The notes beneath the pieces were generated by a model. The model searched no databases, was not told where the DNA came from, and saw nothing but the letters and a program-made list of their open reading frames with translations. From Bryum argenteum (lineage: Eukaryota > Streptophyta > Bryopsida > Bryales > Bryaceae), in contig CM073328.1 in assembly GCA_037043015.1 (NCBI GenBank), forward strand, positions 13,427,495-13,491,494: DNA of 64,000 nt, in the 5' to 3' direction. A program made the translations under genes and the position numbers. Below are positions 43,401 to 57,672 of this stretch, one piece after another (the first letter of the stretch is position 1; each line of letters opens with the position of its first letter).

Positions 43401-46400
43401 GTCGGGTGCGGCTATGGGAGGAGCTTATTCGAACGATTACAATCTCTAGGACATCCAGTCCACCTTTTGAATGTACAGTATCGCATGCACCCAGAAATTA
43501 GTAAGTTCCCAAATGCTCAGTTTTATGGTGGGAATATCCAAGACGGCAGAAATGTTATGATGGAGCCGTATCTGACGGAACATGACTTCTTGGGACCATA
43601 CAAGTTCATCAATGTTTGGGATGGTAGAGAGCAACGAGACGAAGGGCGGTCCAAATCGTGGAAGAATCTTGTGGAAGTGGAGATAGTGGTCCTGTTGATC
43701 GCAAGGATACATGAAGGTTGATAACCGCAACCTTAGGTCGTGATTCATGTGTTTGATCTATGACCATTGTATCGGTATGTACTGAAATGCTCCCATCGAC
43801 GCTGATAAGCTTAGGTGAAAACTGACCTTTTTGTGTGATGGCAGCGTGTTCAAAGGCTAAAGTGAAGAAGTTGAATGTCGGCGTGATCTCTCCGTATAGA
43901 AGCCAAGTGGAGAATCTTGAGAGAAGGCTAAGATGGTACAATGCAACGGCGGACTTCACTGTGGAGGTAAAATCGGTGGACGGATTTCAGGGCAGAGAGA
44001 AAGATATCATTGTATTTTCCACTGTTCGATCCAACAGGGATGGCAATATTGGTTTCTTGGAGGATCATCGCCGCCTGAACGTTGCTATCACCCGTGCAAA
44101 GTACGTACAATTTCGGTTTGACCCTACTTTGCATCCTGTTAAGACCGTTTAACTGTATTAAAATGTCTTCTCAAATTTCTTCATCGACTTGCAGTCCTAA
44201 ATGCAACGCATTGAATCCTAATCATCACCTCTGCTGCAGATATTGTATGTTGATAGTAGGGAATGCTGCAACTTTGACATCGAAGGATGCAGTTTGGAGA
44301 GCTCTGTGGGAAGACGCAAAGCAGAGAAAGTGCATTGTAAACCCGTCGTCAGATGCTGATATGACGAAGACTATTAGGCGCGTCATGCAGGAGCTCGACC
44401 AGCTCGACAAATTGCTCGATCCCAATTCGACCCTTTTTCAGGCTCGTGACTGTTATTGGAAGGTAAATTTCCGGCTCTCTGGAATCGAAAAGTTACGCCA
44501 ATCATCAGGCTAGTCTTATATCTTCCTTAGTGTTTTATGCTTTTACATCGTTTATCTCGTATAAGTTGGTGGTGAGGAATTTGAGGTGAATACTGCATGC
44601 GAAGTTCCCAAATTCCACTAAGGAGTTGATTACACTGTGCAGGTTTCATTTGCGAAAGAGTTGAAGAACAGTTTCACGAAGATTAAATCAGTGCTAAGCA
44701 GGCAGCATTTGTTAAATGCAATGCTGAATCTAGCGAAGGGTAAGAGGTCTCCGCATCTGAAACCAACAATGCTGGCCAGCGCAAGATACAAGAACCTCAT
44801 CCAAGTCCAATTAGTAGCAGAGTATTCTCTGGTGTGGACAGTCGATCTTGAGGGTAACAAGCAGATCCTCAAAGTTTGGGATGCAGTTCCGGTTTCTGGA
44901 GTCGGTGCTCTCGTGCGGCGCCTTGAAGGCGGGTTCTCCATGTACACCGAGGAGCATCTTGAGCGTTGTTGTTTCAAGAGTACATCTCAGAATAACCTTG
45001 TAGTTCCCAAAGCATGGAGGTCAGCTGTTGCGAAGTTCAAAACCTTGAAGCAACGTCCTATTAAGCCTCTTCCTGATAGAGACGTTGAAGGTGTCGAGGA
45101 TGAGAAATCTGTGCGCGAAAATTCTGCTGTGGATGACAGCGTTTTACTGATGAAATTCTACTTTCTATCCTCTGGTGTAGCTTATCAGCTTCTTACAGCT
45201 TCAGATGGTTCTCAGTTGTCCCTACCTTTTGATGTGAATGAGCAGGAGGCAGCAATCATACAGTACCCAAATAGTTCTTTCATTATTGGTCGATCGGGCA
45301 CGGGCAAGACCACGGTGATAACGACGAAATTACTGGAACGGGAACAAAAATTCTGGATAGCTTCAAATGGCACTTCTGAGGTTAACTATGAGGCCGAGTC
45401 AGGCACTGCCACCACGTTTCTCAGACAGACTTTGGTTACTTTGTCTCCGAAATTATGTGCGGCAGTGAAGCATAATATATCAAAGACACGCAGGTACGCA
45501 CTGCTCACCTTGGAAATCTGCTCATTGTTGGCATGATGGTATCTGACATTATATGTTATAGTGCGGACATCGAATGGTTCAGTGGACTTGGAATAGAACA
45601 GAGCAATTAAAATGTAGGCTCTTGATCTTCCAGAAACTTTAGAGTAATTCTTGGCTCAGTAGAATCCATAGTTGTGACGTTGGTACTGTATGACTTTTGT
45701 GTTCACAAATCAGTTTTAATTAGTGAAGGAGTACTTCTCTATCAAATTTTTTATGATGATACTTAGATTTTGGGCTTTGACAATTACCGAGAGCTGGATT
45801 TTCATTTTGTCGATTGTGCATGAGTAAATGATTCAAGTTCACGTTTCGTGCTGTACGCTTGCAGGATATTGCATGTAATTCTCCGTGTCTTCTCATAAAT
45901 ATCTAAGGTTGATAAGTTTCAGGTCGATGCAACTAGCTGCGGGTGTCGCTGCTGTAGAGGGAGATGATACTCATGTTTTCGAGGACATGATGCTGGACGA
46001 TGAGGCCGAAGCCAAGCTTATGGGATCCATCCCCGACAACTTCATGGACATCCCCAGGGAATGTTATCCTTTAGTAATCACGTTCCGGAAGCTTCTCACC
46101 ATGCTTGATGGCAGCATTCCGAGATCGTATTTCTCGCTGAATCCTCAAGACCCAGGCGAAGAGTTACCCGTGCCCGTGATGGAGGTTGGGAACGAGACAG
46201 CTGACGATGAAAAAGAGGATGAGGATTTTAGTGACATCGAGGAGGAAAATTTCAGTGACAATGGGGATGACAAGGCGGACGAGTCATCGCAAGATGGTAG
46301 CAAACCTGCGAGATGGGAGGGTACAGAAGTTGAGTTTGAGCGATTTGCAACATTGTATTGGCCGCATTTTGACTCCAAATTAACCAAGAATCTGGATCCA

Positions 46401-49400
46401 TCCTTAGTATACACGGAGATCATGTCGCACATCAAGGGAAGCTTGGAGGCGCTTCGAAGTCCGCAGGGAAGACTGAGCCGGGAGGATTACATAGCCATGG
46501 CCGATCGACGGTCCTCGCTGTACAGCGACCAGCAGAGAGGCAACATCTACTCGCTGTTTCTCAAGTATGAGAAGAGGAAGAGAGAGACATTGGAGTATGA
46601 TGTCGCAGACCTTGTCACTCACATCTACTTTGAGCTACAGAGTGGCGGTGGGTTTCTGGGTGAGAAGATGAGTTTCGTGTACGTTGACGAAGTCCAAGAC
46701 TTCACCCAGGCACAAATCGCCCTGTATAAGTTCATTTGTGGCAATTTGGAGGAAGGCTTTGTGTTTGCTGGAGACACTGCGCAGACTATAGCTCGTGGTG
46801 TTGGGTTTAGATTTGAAGATGCAAGGCGGCTGTACTATGAAGAGTTTCTTGGGAGGAAATCTGAGTGTGAGCAACGAAACGGGAACCCTGATCCGATGAT
46901 GAAAGTGCCGGACCTTTTCCAGTTGACGATGAACTTTCGGACGCACATGGGGGTGGTGTCAATAGCTGACAGTGTGGTGAAGCTATTGCATCGCTTTTTC
47001 CCAAACTCAATTGACAAGCTGGACCCAGAGCAAAGTTTGCTTGAGGGTGAAGTTCCTGTGTTTCTGAAGACTGAGGAGAATCGTGGCCTCGTGACCTGTC
47101 TTTTTGATATGGAGGCAACTGCAGGAGGAAGGGGTTGTGATTTTGGAGCGGAACAAGTGATTCTAGTGCGCAACAATGATATCAAGCAACAAATCGGGGA
47201 CAGAGGCCTTGTGTTGAATGTGCATGATTGCAAAGGTCTCGAATTTCAGGTACCCTTCTCAATCCAGACTACTTTCGGAATGTTCATGACTTTTTAGTTC
47301 CTTCGGAGATGTACAGCTCAGAGTGGTTATCAAGGGCTATTAATTGCTAATGGATTTCAGAAACAACCCTGATAGCTGCTGCAAGTTGGTGCATTTATTG
47401 AACTTCAACACTACTTAGACCAATAAGAAGACGTATGTCTTGAGGATGTGAGGATTGTAAATCCAATTTCTGAAGCGTGGATTGGTGTTAGGACGTTCTC
47501 CTGTACAACTTTTTCACAGACTCCCCACTACGCAACAAATGGCGGGTGATCTATGCGTTCATGGCCGAGCAAGGTTTTGCTACGACTACTTTCCCAAACT
47601 TTGATGTGAAACACCACAACCTTCTTTGTAGCGAGCTGAAGCAACTGTACGTGATGCTGACACGGGCACGGCAGAGGCTGTGGATCTATGATGAGTGCTT
47701 TGAGATGCACCAGCCCATGTTAGATTATTGGACGGCGTCAGGATTGGTGCAGGTGAAACAATTTGATGCTTCTCTAGCTCGGGAGCTAAAGAATCAGAGC
47801 ACATCAGAAGATTGGAGTAAGCGTGGCGTGAAGGTAATGTGCAGAAACAAGAACAATCGAATATCTGCGATTGCATGGACCTTTTGCAGTATTTGTTGAG
47901 GTAACACATCTTTTGGACTCAATGACTTTACTCTTGTTGAAACAGTTGTTTAATGAGCACCAGTACGACGCCGCGAAGCTGTGTTTCGACCGAGCAGGTG
48001 AAAGTGGTAAAGCTCGGCATGCAAAGGCTGCAGGTCTCCAGCAAGCTTCAGAGAAGCTTCACGGCACGAATCCTATGGAATCAGCCAAGCTCTTACGACA
48101 TGCAGCGGACCTTTACATCGCCATCGAGAAAGGGGAAAGTGCCGCCAAATGCTACCAGAAAATCGGGGACTTCAGAAAAGCTGGTACGATCATCCTCTTA
48201 CTATCAAAGTATCTGAATGACATCAATACTTTATCAATTGCATGTGACGCTCTCGAATACTAATGGCCTACTTCGTGATTGATTCTTGCAGCTTATGTTT
48301 TCGAAAGAGTCTGTCAGCCTCCGAATCTGGAAGCCGCAGGAGACTGCTTCACCGAAGCAAAGTGTTTGGAAGAGGCAGCTAGAGCATATTCGCAGAGCAA
48401 TGCAATCAAGTGCCTTCAAACTTGCTTGCGAGGAAAGCTGTACGATATTGGTCTACGCTTCGTGGAGGAATGGGGTCACGAATCCAAATCGTTGCAGAAG
48501 AACTCACCAATCAAAGAAGCACAGGCGAGAAGGGAGAATTCAGAATTTGAAGGATTGAGATCTGAGTTTCTGAAGAAAGGAGCTTCTCACTACGACAGAG
48601 GAAAAAAGATAGAGCAGATGATGAAGTTTGTGCTCTTGTTCCCAAGTTTGACAATGCGGCGCTCTTTCCTCATGAGACGAGGTCACACAGATCAACTGGA
48701 ACGCATAGAAGAATCTGCTGGAAACTACGAGAAGGCTGCTGAGTTAGCCGAGGTGAATGGAAGGTTACAGGATGCAGCGAAGTTTTTGGTTCGTGCAGGA
48801 TCTATTTCACTCGCAGTAGAGAAGCTGCTCCATTATGTAAGCATGGAGCTTTTCTGGAAGCATGGTAACAATGGTTGGCCAATGCTACTGACACAGGAAG
48901 TGAACCGAGCACTTGAGTATGCGAAGTCCGTAACGTTCCATAGCAACTCTAATGTTCCTTCTGTTCTTATACATGAACTGGAGATTCTGCGCAATGTTGG
49001 TTGCGCAGATATCAAGTTACTCAGGCAACACTACGAGCAAGCTCGAAAGTTTAAGGAGACGAGGTTAGAGATCTTAAGTTCTTATTTACTACTTCAAAAG
49101 CTCGAACAGACCATCTCTTGTGTAGTGTTACATCTTAAGAATTCTCAGGTGGATACTTCAGTGGCTGGTGGGTTGGTGATGGAGGAAGTCGCCATTCTTA
49201 CGGAGGTCTGGAACCACTGGAGCAAGTGCATCGACTCTGTCATCCATGCATTGGATAGGCTTCGCAAGGGCAGAGGGAGAGAAGAGGACGAGCCAATACT
49301 GCGATCTATCTACTGCTATCTAGGTGTGGCGAATCATTCAAAACCACAAACTGTTGCTGTTGAATATCCAAAGGCTCGTTGGCTGATGAATTCCCCTATC

Positions 49401-52400
49401 GAAGTGTCAAACCTTGTAGCGATAAACCTCCAAATTCAGGAATTTGCAAATCTAGCAATGCAGCACTTCGATGGCGAGCTTCTTCGGATGGGTGACTTCC
49501 TTGAGGCTGTATTGTCAAACCTCTGCAACGTGTTGATGGAATTTGTGAACATGAAGGACAGAGTGATCAACCTTTTTCATGTTCTACTACTCAGATTTAA
49601 GATCTTGTCGCGTTCCACAAATACGAGCGACGAAGTGAGGAATATCAGAATCATAGAGACTTTGAGGCAGGTACATACTCTAGTATTCATTGATATGCCC
49701 CTTCTCAGCATGAGGGAAGTATTAGCCATGCGAGAATCACCAGAGGCCGCTCTAGCATTCGAATTTCTCGCCAGACATCTGAATAATCGCCTGTTGACAC
49801 CACCTGAAGACATTCGTATGGCTTCAGTTTGCAAGTCCTTGACGTATGAAAGTCTTGGAACACTTGTGACATTGGCACCTTTTCTGGGAATCAACTGGGC
49901 TCTAGAGGAGGCTTTCTCGCGAGATAGATTGAGCTTTAAGGAGCTGTGCAAGTTTCGACTTTGGAATGGGTCACTGTCGCAACGGAGTGCGATTGCGAAG
50001 TCTATTTCGAAGTCTTACTGCTCTTTTTGGAATTCGGCGAATTACGGGTTCATGTCAGCGTTACGCGACATTTATTTTAAAGAAGACTTCCGAACAGTTG
50101 ACCACATCTCCCCAGTGATTTTTCTGGCGCTTTTTGAGAGGGGAGTTGTGGTAACATGTGCAAAGAGCACTCATTTAAGAAGCATGCTCATCTCCGAGAG
50201 TATGGCACTCTGTAACATGGGGGGAAAGCGTTATGAGCCTTACTACTCAATGCTACTTAGGTCGACCTGTGATGATCGTAACTGTGAGAATCGTCAGCAA
50301 GGTAATAATAGCTTACTCAAAGTTTCATTTTGCTTATCTCTTCACAATTTGGATTTAAAATTAAAACAAGGAGTCTTCATTTCTAGATTTCTTAAGGAAG
50401 TCACCGTGACTTTGTCGTGTTGTCTTTGAGATTATGGCGACGTTGACACACTATGATTTAATGAACGAATTTTCATAATGTGGTGGCTAGATTCTACTCC
50501 TTCACAATTTGTAAAGGACCAATGAAACTAATAGTAGTAATTATATTTCTGTTTAGTAGACTCCAGAATCTGATGCATTTCATAATTGGTGTCCAGAGGG
50601 AGTTCATGTTGAAAATTTTGAAACTGCTTATAGTCTTCGATGGTCATGGTCGTAAGTTCGCGGTAGCAATGTATGGCTCTTTGTTTACGAATGACTTTCA
50701 GGGTCTCCCCTTCGGTTTCGTACATGAAGACTCGTTCGGACAGCAATTTACGAAGTAGCTGACAGTAAAACGTCTGTCTGGAAATGCTGCAGGGGTTCTA
50801 GAATTTGCGGTGAACCTCATCCTCGATATGCTCTTTAATTTCGGGACTGTTGAGCAGTGGTTCGAGATATGGGGTTTAAGTAGAGCACATTATCTACCAC
50901 TGGTTGTGCTAAGGCTGGTCCAATTAGTGATTACAATATGTATCAATACGTCAAGTGGAAAGATCCACATCCAAGTCAAGCAGAAATTGTCAAGACTATT
51001 TGGAGAGCAGTGTTCAGTCTTCGCCGAGCTTCCCCATCAATTCCGTGAACAACTGCAGTACCACTTCGCATGTAGTACTGCAAAGAGACCGCAACTCTGG
51101 CAACTCGTCAGTGCCTTCTCCGGGGCGATGAATTCCATAGGAGACCCCTTAATTCTTCTGAAAAGTACTGGATCCCGACATCATAATATGGGTTGGCATG
51201 GGACCGCCAGCAATTGTTTGAGAGTGGTGACGGTAGAACTTCAAAACCAACCATCAGTGTTCAGTCTTGCTGGTGTGGAACAAACGGCATCTGATATTAC
51301 CAGTACGTTTATGAGCTACCCACACAGTTCCGACAGTGACAATAATCTTACGGAAGGTCAGAAGTTCATGGTCAACGAGGAAGATGAAGGTGCACAGGAG
51401 AACGGAACATTCGAAGAAGTTTTAGAGCTTCCAGTAGACTATGCCGAGGATACTAAACAAGACATCCCAGGTTTTTCAGTCCATCCAGCTTTGTTACTAG
51501 TTCAATTATGTCTGTTTAATCGATCTGAAGTGTTCTACGTACACTCAAATTCTTACTTCGTGTCTTACAGCATCACTATGGGTCTTATTTCGTGTCTTCG
51601 TGATGCCAAGATGCCAACTTTGAAGAGTAAAGTTTTATTATTCACGTTTGAGAACTTAACTGGATTTAAGATTGTCTCATTCTCATAAAATTGGCTTAAA
51701 TTTTAAAAAATTTATTGCATTGTGGTGTGTATAAAGCAAAGATCTTACAGACATAGTTTTGTAGTCAAACTTCATGGCTGTATCAGAACCATCATCTACG
51801 TCAGAGAATCATCTGCATCTTAACTTAGAGCTAACAGGAAACGACCTGCACTATCTAGTTTGTGGTCAAGTGCAACGAATTAAGACCCATAGGTAGCAGC
51901 ATGAGTAATGTTTTGGGCATCCATCAAGTTCTTTCTTCATCACAAGCCTCCACTTAAGATTTGATGTAGTGCACAAGTTCAAAGGGTCGGGGTGAGCACT
52001 TTACAATGAAATATTAAAGTGATACCTTCTTTCTTGCAGATGATGTTATAAATGCAGTAGCACCATCAGATATAGTCATATTGGAGGATGGCTCGAAGCT
52101 CTCGAGAGCATTTGTGAAGCAGCTGAGGACGTTACTTGCAGCGGCCAGGGAAAGAATCTCAATTCCCTTAACTCCGTTGGAGCGCTACCAGCGTGAGGCT
52201 CGTGTAGTTTTCCTGCGGAAAGGCATCACTGATAAAGTGTACATCGACTTGTTTAACACCGAGGCTTGCTCTCTTCTGGTATGGCTTGTCCTCTCCCATC
52301 TTGCTTACGTGCCAATTGATTGTGAATCCAGAAACGTTGGCACAATATCTCAAAATTACAACATAACTTACTTATGCTAACGGAGGTGGTAGTTTTCGTT

Positions 52401-53442
52401 TCGTATCGGGCTTGATTAGTGAAAAGTCAAGATTTGATTCAATATCGATTGTGACCTGAGCGGAATTATGAGAATTTGAAGTGATCGAGGAGAACTTGAA
52501 ATTGTGGTGACAAGCATACTGCTGACTTATATGATTTATGAAGAATCCTAAGTAAGTGATGAGCATCCAAGTTCTAAGTAATCTGATTCCGTTGCTGACA
52601 GGTCCAAGTAAATGAGCAACTGATGAATCTGAACAAGGGGCTTGACCTAATCAAAAGCCTTGACGATGATAAAGACGACTTCTTGGACTCTTTCAATGAC
52701 CAAAAGGAGTTGCTGGAAGACTCCATTATCGAATTATACTCAAAGTAAGTTCCTCTTTCTCAGTGACCATATCATTGTGGGTAGATATGATTATCAATGC
52801 TCCCCCTGATATGTTTGATCAAAATCAGCTGGAATTTCAAAATTTTCCGATTTACTGTAGAGTTCTTGGACCACCATCACCCTACTCAGACTTGGAGTGA
52901 ATGGAATACGCTGTGATCTGAACCATATTAAATTTTACAAGGCATCTGTAAATATGCAATCTAAGGTCCCTACCAAATCGTGATGAGAAAAAAATTCAGA
53001 GTGGAGTGTAGAAAAATAATACACCAGATGGGACTTACACTAGTTGGTAGAACGAAGCTCATTCTATGTTCTACGTTTCTACTTACAAGCAAGGATGTCT
53101 TCATTATTAGTATGTAGTCAATTACAAGCAACCACAGTTATTTTGGACTATGGTCCTGTGACTTTGACGATGTGGAGGAACCTAGTGATGATTTGTGGTG
53201 TGTGAAGGTGCGATGTGCACGAAAATATGGATCAGTACTGGCTTCACGAAAAGATCCAGGATGTTAAGAAGATGTTTGAGATTTGCCAAACCAAATGCCA
53301 AGAGCCGTTGACGAAACTTCTTGAGACAACTGAGGAAGCAGTAGAGCCTCAAAAAGTCGAGGACTCACCCCAACCGAAGAATAGCAGCAAAAAGAGCAAG
53401 AAGAAACACAACCAATCCAAGAAGAAGAAGAATCGAAGATGA
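40452..53442 (+). CDS. TRANK1: TRANK1-like double helicase (Sen1/Upf1-like plus UvrD-like)
   Basis: Fifteen exons: 40452-40970, 41275-41845, 42024-43175, 43395-43716, 43845-44100, 44240-44462, 44643-45493, 45923-47249, 47492-47833, 47946-48183, 48292-50301, 50793-51470, 52040-52278, 52602-52744, 53208-53442; about 3,034 residues. Helicase 1 has LNESQATAV, Walker A GPPGTGKTST (about 424-433), VIVDEASQ, GDQMQLPATV, QYRMHPEIS, DGFQGREKDIIVFSTVRSN and LNVAITRAKY. Helicase 2 has IIGRSGTGKTTV (about 1230), an acidic insert, VYVDEVQDF (about 1550), GDTAQTIARG, LTMNFRTH, CKGLEFQ and YVMLTRARQRLW. TPR-like helices follow (about 1855-1990), then a long helical region and a Lys-rich tail that could be a nuclear signal. 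All ATPase motifs are intact. All phases fit except one extra base in exon 2. Plant relatives are annotated as TPR and ankyrin repeat-containing protein 1-like; the cellular role is unknown. Confidence 0.9.
41600..41640 (+). other. Apparent +1 frameshift within exon 2 of the helicase gene
   Basis: Up to about 41617 the frame reads DELKRQGVIYTLG and would stop at 41638. The next frame reads ILKGSREDDGIVLSATVYAP and continues to the donor at 41845. The GGGG run near 41617-41620 is the likely site of one extra G. Exon 2 is 571 nt, one more than a multiple of three, whereas the summed phases of all other exons are consistent. Confidence 0.75.
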
Positions 53443-54837
53443 GAGTTTGTACCTTCCTCTTTTCCCTCACGACTGATGTTCATATGCTCTATTTATACCC
53501 TCTTTCGTGCATGTGCTCCTTCACTAGAACCATGATCGCTAGGTTCTATCCTATGACTTGTGCATATATGTGCTTTTATTTATTCCAGGACTATAAGTAG
53601 CAGCCTCTCATTCTTGTCAGGGGAGAAGCTGTCAATTTTTGTAGTATTCCAGGACCATGAGCAGCGGTCACTCCTTTTAATATGAGGAGATGATGCTGGT
53701 TTTCAACATGTATATATTGGAAGAAGTAGCGTTATGTTGTTAATAGCTTCGAAATATGAAGTGTTATTAATGCAGAGGTTTACTTGGAGACGAGCATTGA
53801 GCACTTACTTTCAGTACTGTGGGAATTGTCAATTCAATGAAAGTTGAGCTAAAATGTATTTTCCCAAAATCAATGAATATTTTCATTACTTACTCTTTTT
53901 ATGGGTGAGTTCAAAAGGTTTGAGAGATTCTAGTCATTCTACCACAATGTAAGAATATATGGTAATTTGTGTATTTTTATTTGCCCTAACCATTCAAGGA
54001 TTAAGGTAATCCAACCCATCACCATATTGCTCTCAAAATTCAGCTTTATTATTTGCCCCATCACATACTCCTCTTACTTTCATTATTGACTTTATTCCAA
54101 ATGTATAACACATGCACTTCAAATATTTAATCACTTATTTTATTTTCTATGTAATATTAGAACGATGATTGTTTCAAATTCAAAAATTAGTAAGGGAGTA
54201 TTCTATCACTTCTCATTGCAATATATATATGTTGGAAATCATTTTTATTCATGTCAATCTTAAGTATGTTTCTCCATCTTAATTTACTAGTTCCAATATG
54301 ACTCATTTCTTGCTCTTTAACTCATTAATTTGATTTTCTTAACTTTCAACATTCAAGTGCACTTCCGAGTACCAAAGTCCTTTCTAGTTACTTAAAAGCC
54401 TCTTTGAACCTCTTTGTATGAAATTGAAGAGATTAATCCGGATTTCAAATCTCCAACCATACAATTGTTAAGTTGGATCGCCTCTTTGTGTGATGAATCG
54501 AATAGTTTGAGGACCTATTTTTGTATATTGCTGAGAGCAAGCAACGAGGATGTTTAAACTTTGAGGCTTGTATTGAGTGCCTCAAGATTGTTAAAAAATA
54601 TTTGAACTCAATTAATGAATAGTAGTGGTTGATGTACGGTACACAAGAAATGGAGTTATATTTTAAGTTAGTGTGGCTAGTTCTGCAATAGTGTCTCTCG
54701 CAATAGAACACAAGTATGCCGAGTCGCCATGGTATGTGAGTGTGACAAGATAAAGATTTCTAATTGCATTTTAAAAACAACAATGTTATTGAACGGTCGT
54801 TCAGAATTATTGCCCTTTGACTATGTTCAAAGGTCAA
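53443..54837. other. 3' side of helicase gene and AT-rich intergenic DNA
   Basis: Contains a short duplication near 53585-53665 (TTCCAGGACTATAAGTAGCAG against TTCCAGGACCATGAGCAGCG). No other feature is seen. Confidence 0.5.
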
Positions 54838-55072
54838 AACCATAAAAATTGCGTGATATTATGGAAATGTGGTGCCATTACAGAAATATTTGATATTACG
54901 GAGTACATGTGTGACATTAATAAACATGTCATTTTGCAGGCAAAAAATACTTCTGACTTCAGTTCAAAAATATGATTGTAAAATGGCACGTTTTAGAATG
55001 CGAGCAAAATGGCTCATAGAGAATTTGGCAGAATGGCACAAGGCATACCGCCATTTTAACGGAATTGAGGTT
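54838..55072. mobile_element. AACCCCAATTCCG MITE, decayed copy
   Basis: The right end is well kept (GCCATTTTAACGGAATTGAGGTT, ending 55072). Internal TGATATTAYGGAA and CTTCAGTTCAAAAA phrases match the other copies. The left end (AACCATAAAAATT) is degenerate, and the target duplication is only approximate (TCAA/ACAA). Confidence 0.7.
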
Positions 55073-56089
55073 ACAATTGACAATAATAGGATTAAGGTGA
55101 TCGTGAGTCTACAGCCTCATGAGTAGGAGGGAAAACAGCAGACGGATGTGATAGAGATTCGGAAGATGAAGTAAGGGTGACCGTAGGACTAGGAGTAGCG
55201 TTGATGGGTTCGGTACTAGAAGTGGAAATTGTCTTGTTTTCTTCCTCTCGTGTAAGGTTTTTTGTTGCTTTTGTATTAGACTAAGTGTATATTGAAAGTG
55301 TTTTTATCTTGTGTGCTAACAGTAGTCGCATGCACAATCATGGCACGAATTTGTGATTGTCCATACCATGTTCATCCTTGTGGAAACAATTGGAAGAGAA
55401 GATTCAAGGTTTTGGTTGGAGAGAGAATTACTTGAGCTTGGCCGCACACATCAACACAACGGCCCTAGAGTTCCTTGTCATTGTTGAGGTATGTAGCGGT
55501 TCAATCCTTGATTGCATAAAGGAGCCCTACTAGGAATCAGATGCTTTTAAAAGGAATGAAATAACCCTAAACTTTAATCTAAAAGTATACAATATTAATG
55601 TCGGCAACAAGTTGTGGGTGAATATGCAACACTTATAAATCTTGTTTGTGTGTGGCATGTGGCATGTGAAGGAACATGCACGCAATATTAAATACATTGG
55701 AAAGAACGATGTTCTTTCATCGTTTAATTAGTACAATTTCGAGAGTCGGGAAACGGGGTTCTTTTGATTTGGACTGAAACCTCGGTGAATTGCACTCCAT
55801 TCTCACAGAAGATATCAAGCTCGTGGCTTAGGTGACATCTAACCCACAACGAGTATTACCACCGGCCATAGCCATCGCCTCACCACCTATGCACAAGGCT
55901 GTCAACACCATCGGCCAAGCCGGTGGGGAGGGGACTCATCGGATAGGAGGAGTTATGTTCTTAGGAAATGAGTATTATTAAATTAATATGGTTAAATGGA
56001 CAAGACAACGAACAATGTCAAAATGTAGAAATTTAGACTTGGTGCTTTTTACTATTAATATCCTTTATCCATGCAATTTGCTTCAAAAT
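55073..56089. other. Intergenic, nothing recognised
   Basis: No gene supported by conserved protein features; short frames only. Confidence 0.4.
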
Positions 56090-56340
56090 TCACCAAGCAA
56101 CGTTAATATTTATAATCTAATTGAAAACGTTGCTTATTTTCTTGAGAACGTTGCTCAAGCAAGTTTCAAGACATTGCTAGACAGAAGCAACATTTGCACA
56201 AAAGCAACGTTTGTAATGTTGCAAGCCCTTATTCTAGTAGTGGATAACGTAAGTTGTTTAATATTTTCTAACATTGCTCAAGCAAGTTCGAAATTGTTAC
56301 TAAACTTGAGCAACATTTGAGAAGAAAATGTTGCAAATCA
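56090..56340. mobile_element. Possible CACTA-element terminus with subterminal repeats
   Basis: CCCTTATTCTAGTAGTG at about 56227-56243 is the complement of CACTACTAGAATAAGGG, a typical CACTA end. Many GCAACGTT/AACATTGC motifs surround it on both sides, like subterminal repeats. The other end is not identified. Confidence 0.45.
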
Positions 56341-56499
56341 CCTCAAATTGTAGTTGTGAAACTATGATACAGTGCTTAAACCACCCCCAATCACTTTTGG
56401 TCGGACCCTCGCTATCTTGATTGATCATCTCCCACTTTCATTGCACGCTCATTGATCGATCCAATAACATCATTCTGGTTAAGTTCGTCGCGGTGAACT

Positions 56500-56745
56500 G
56501 ATTCTCGGCTTCCTGCTGTAATGGTTTGTCTGCAATCGAGACTTACTGAAGCAGTCTAAGCTATACTTCGATCGATACTTCATAGAATAGTACGATGTTA
56601 TTGCTCTTCAATCGAAACTTACTGGAACAGTTTGAAGTTTTTGCTCTGTTGGACTTGAATCGATACTTTCTGGAGCAGTTTGAAGTTATTGCAGTGATCG
56701 ATTTGGGTCGATACTTTCTGGAGCACTGAGCAATTTGGTTCGCTC
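56500..56745. repeat. Degenerate tandem repeat, about 60-65 bp unit
   Basis: About four units built around ATCGATACTTTCTGGAGCAG followed by TTTGAAGTTATTGC, with a GATCGA-rich spacer. Confidence 0.7.
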
Positions 56746-57672
56746 CTCACCAAAAGATCACAGAGGAGACCTGAATTGGAATTGCCACGGTTGATTCAAC
56801 TGCTTAATAAGAGCATCGATTTGAGATCTAGGATCGATTAGTTAGGGAGCTCAGTCCCATAGCAAGGTCTATGCTATCAACATCAATGCGTGTCAAGAAA
56901 TATCACTGTGACTGGATCGGTCTGCTATTACACTGGCAGAAGGATTCACAAGGATTCACCTCGGTGATTGATGGGAGGCTGGCTCATGTTGTTGCAAGTA
57001 CTATTTGCCCACCATTTTCCTGCATCTTTGCTACCTTTCCTTCGGGTTGGATATAAAGCTCATGAGTCTTCTGGACAAACTACAAGAGATCGTGTTGGCA
57101 GTGGGAGTTTCATAGGCCTACTCCAGAACACACAGGCACTCTTGTGCTCTTGGATATAGAATTGTGCACCATATTTTTGTTGTTAATAATATGTCGGTTC
57201 AACACAAGTTTTAACAACATTGCACACCGTATTGTTTCACCACAAGTTTTAACCACATTCAACACCATGTTGTTTCAACAAATATTTTAACAACATCATA
57301 GAAAGGTTCGTATAACACATCTTGTTTAAACAACAATTATGTTCGTATGTCCCAAAGTCATATAAAAATAAAGATTTGAAAACGTCACAAAATAAGTAAC
57401 CCATCCAGTACATTTCAAGAGGGTAGATTTTAAACAGTAGATTCAAGAGGATAGGTTCAAATATTCACTATGTATTACATTGAGATCTACTTGTTCAAAT
57501 GAGTGTAGATTTCAAACAATATGTATTACATTGATATCTACATGTTCAAGATGAAGTACATTCTCGTGGCCTCCATCAACTCATCAACTTAGTTCTTCAG
57601 AAAAGTATTACTTATCTCTCTGTCAACAATTGCCACTTTACCTTACTTCTTCCAGAAGCGTGTCAAACATAA
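56746..57672. other. Intergenic DNA with small repeats
   Basis: ACAACATTGCACACCRTRTTGTTTCAAC-like phrases recur at 57190-57300, and TGTATTACATTGAKATCTAC occurs twice (about 57471-57550). No gene is supported. Confidence 0.5.

Noticed and set aside
45885..45922. Independent gene starting before helicase exon 8
   Set aside because: The sequence is intronic up to the CAG at 45920-45922. Phase and helicase motifs connect it to exon 7 instead.
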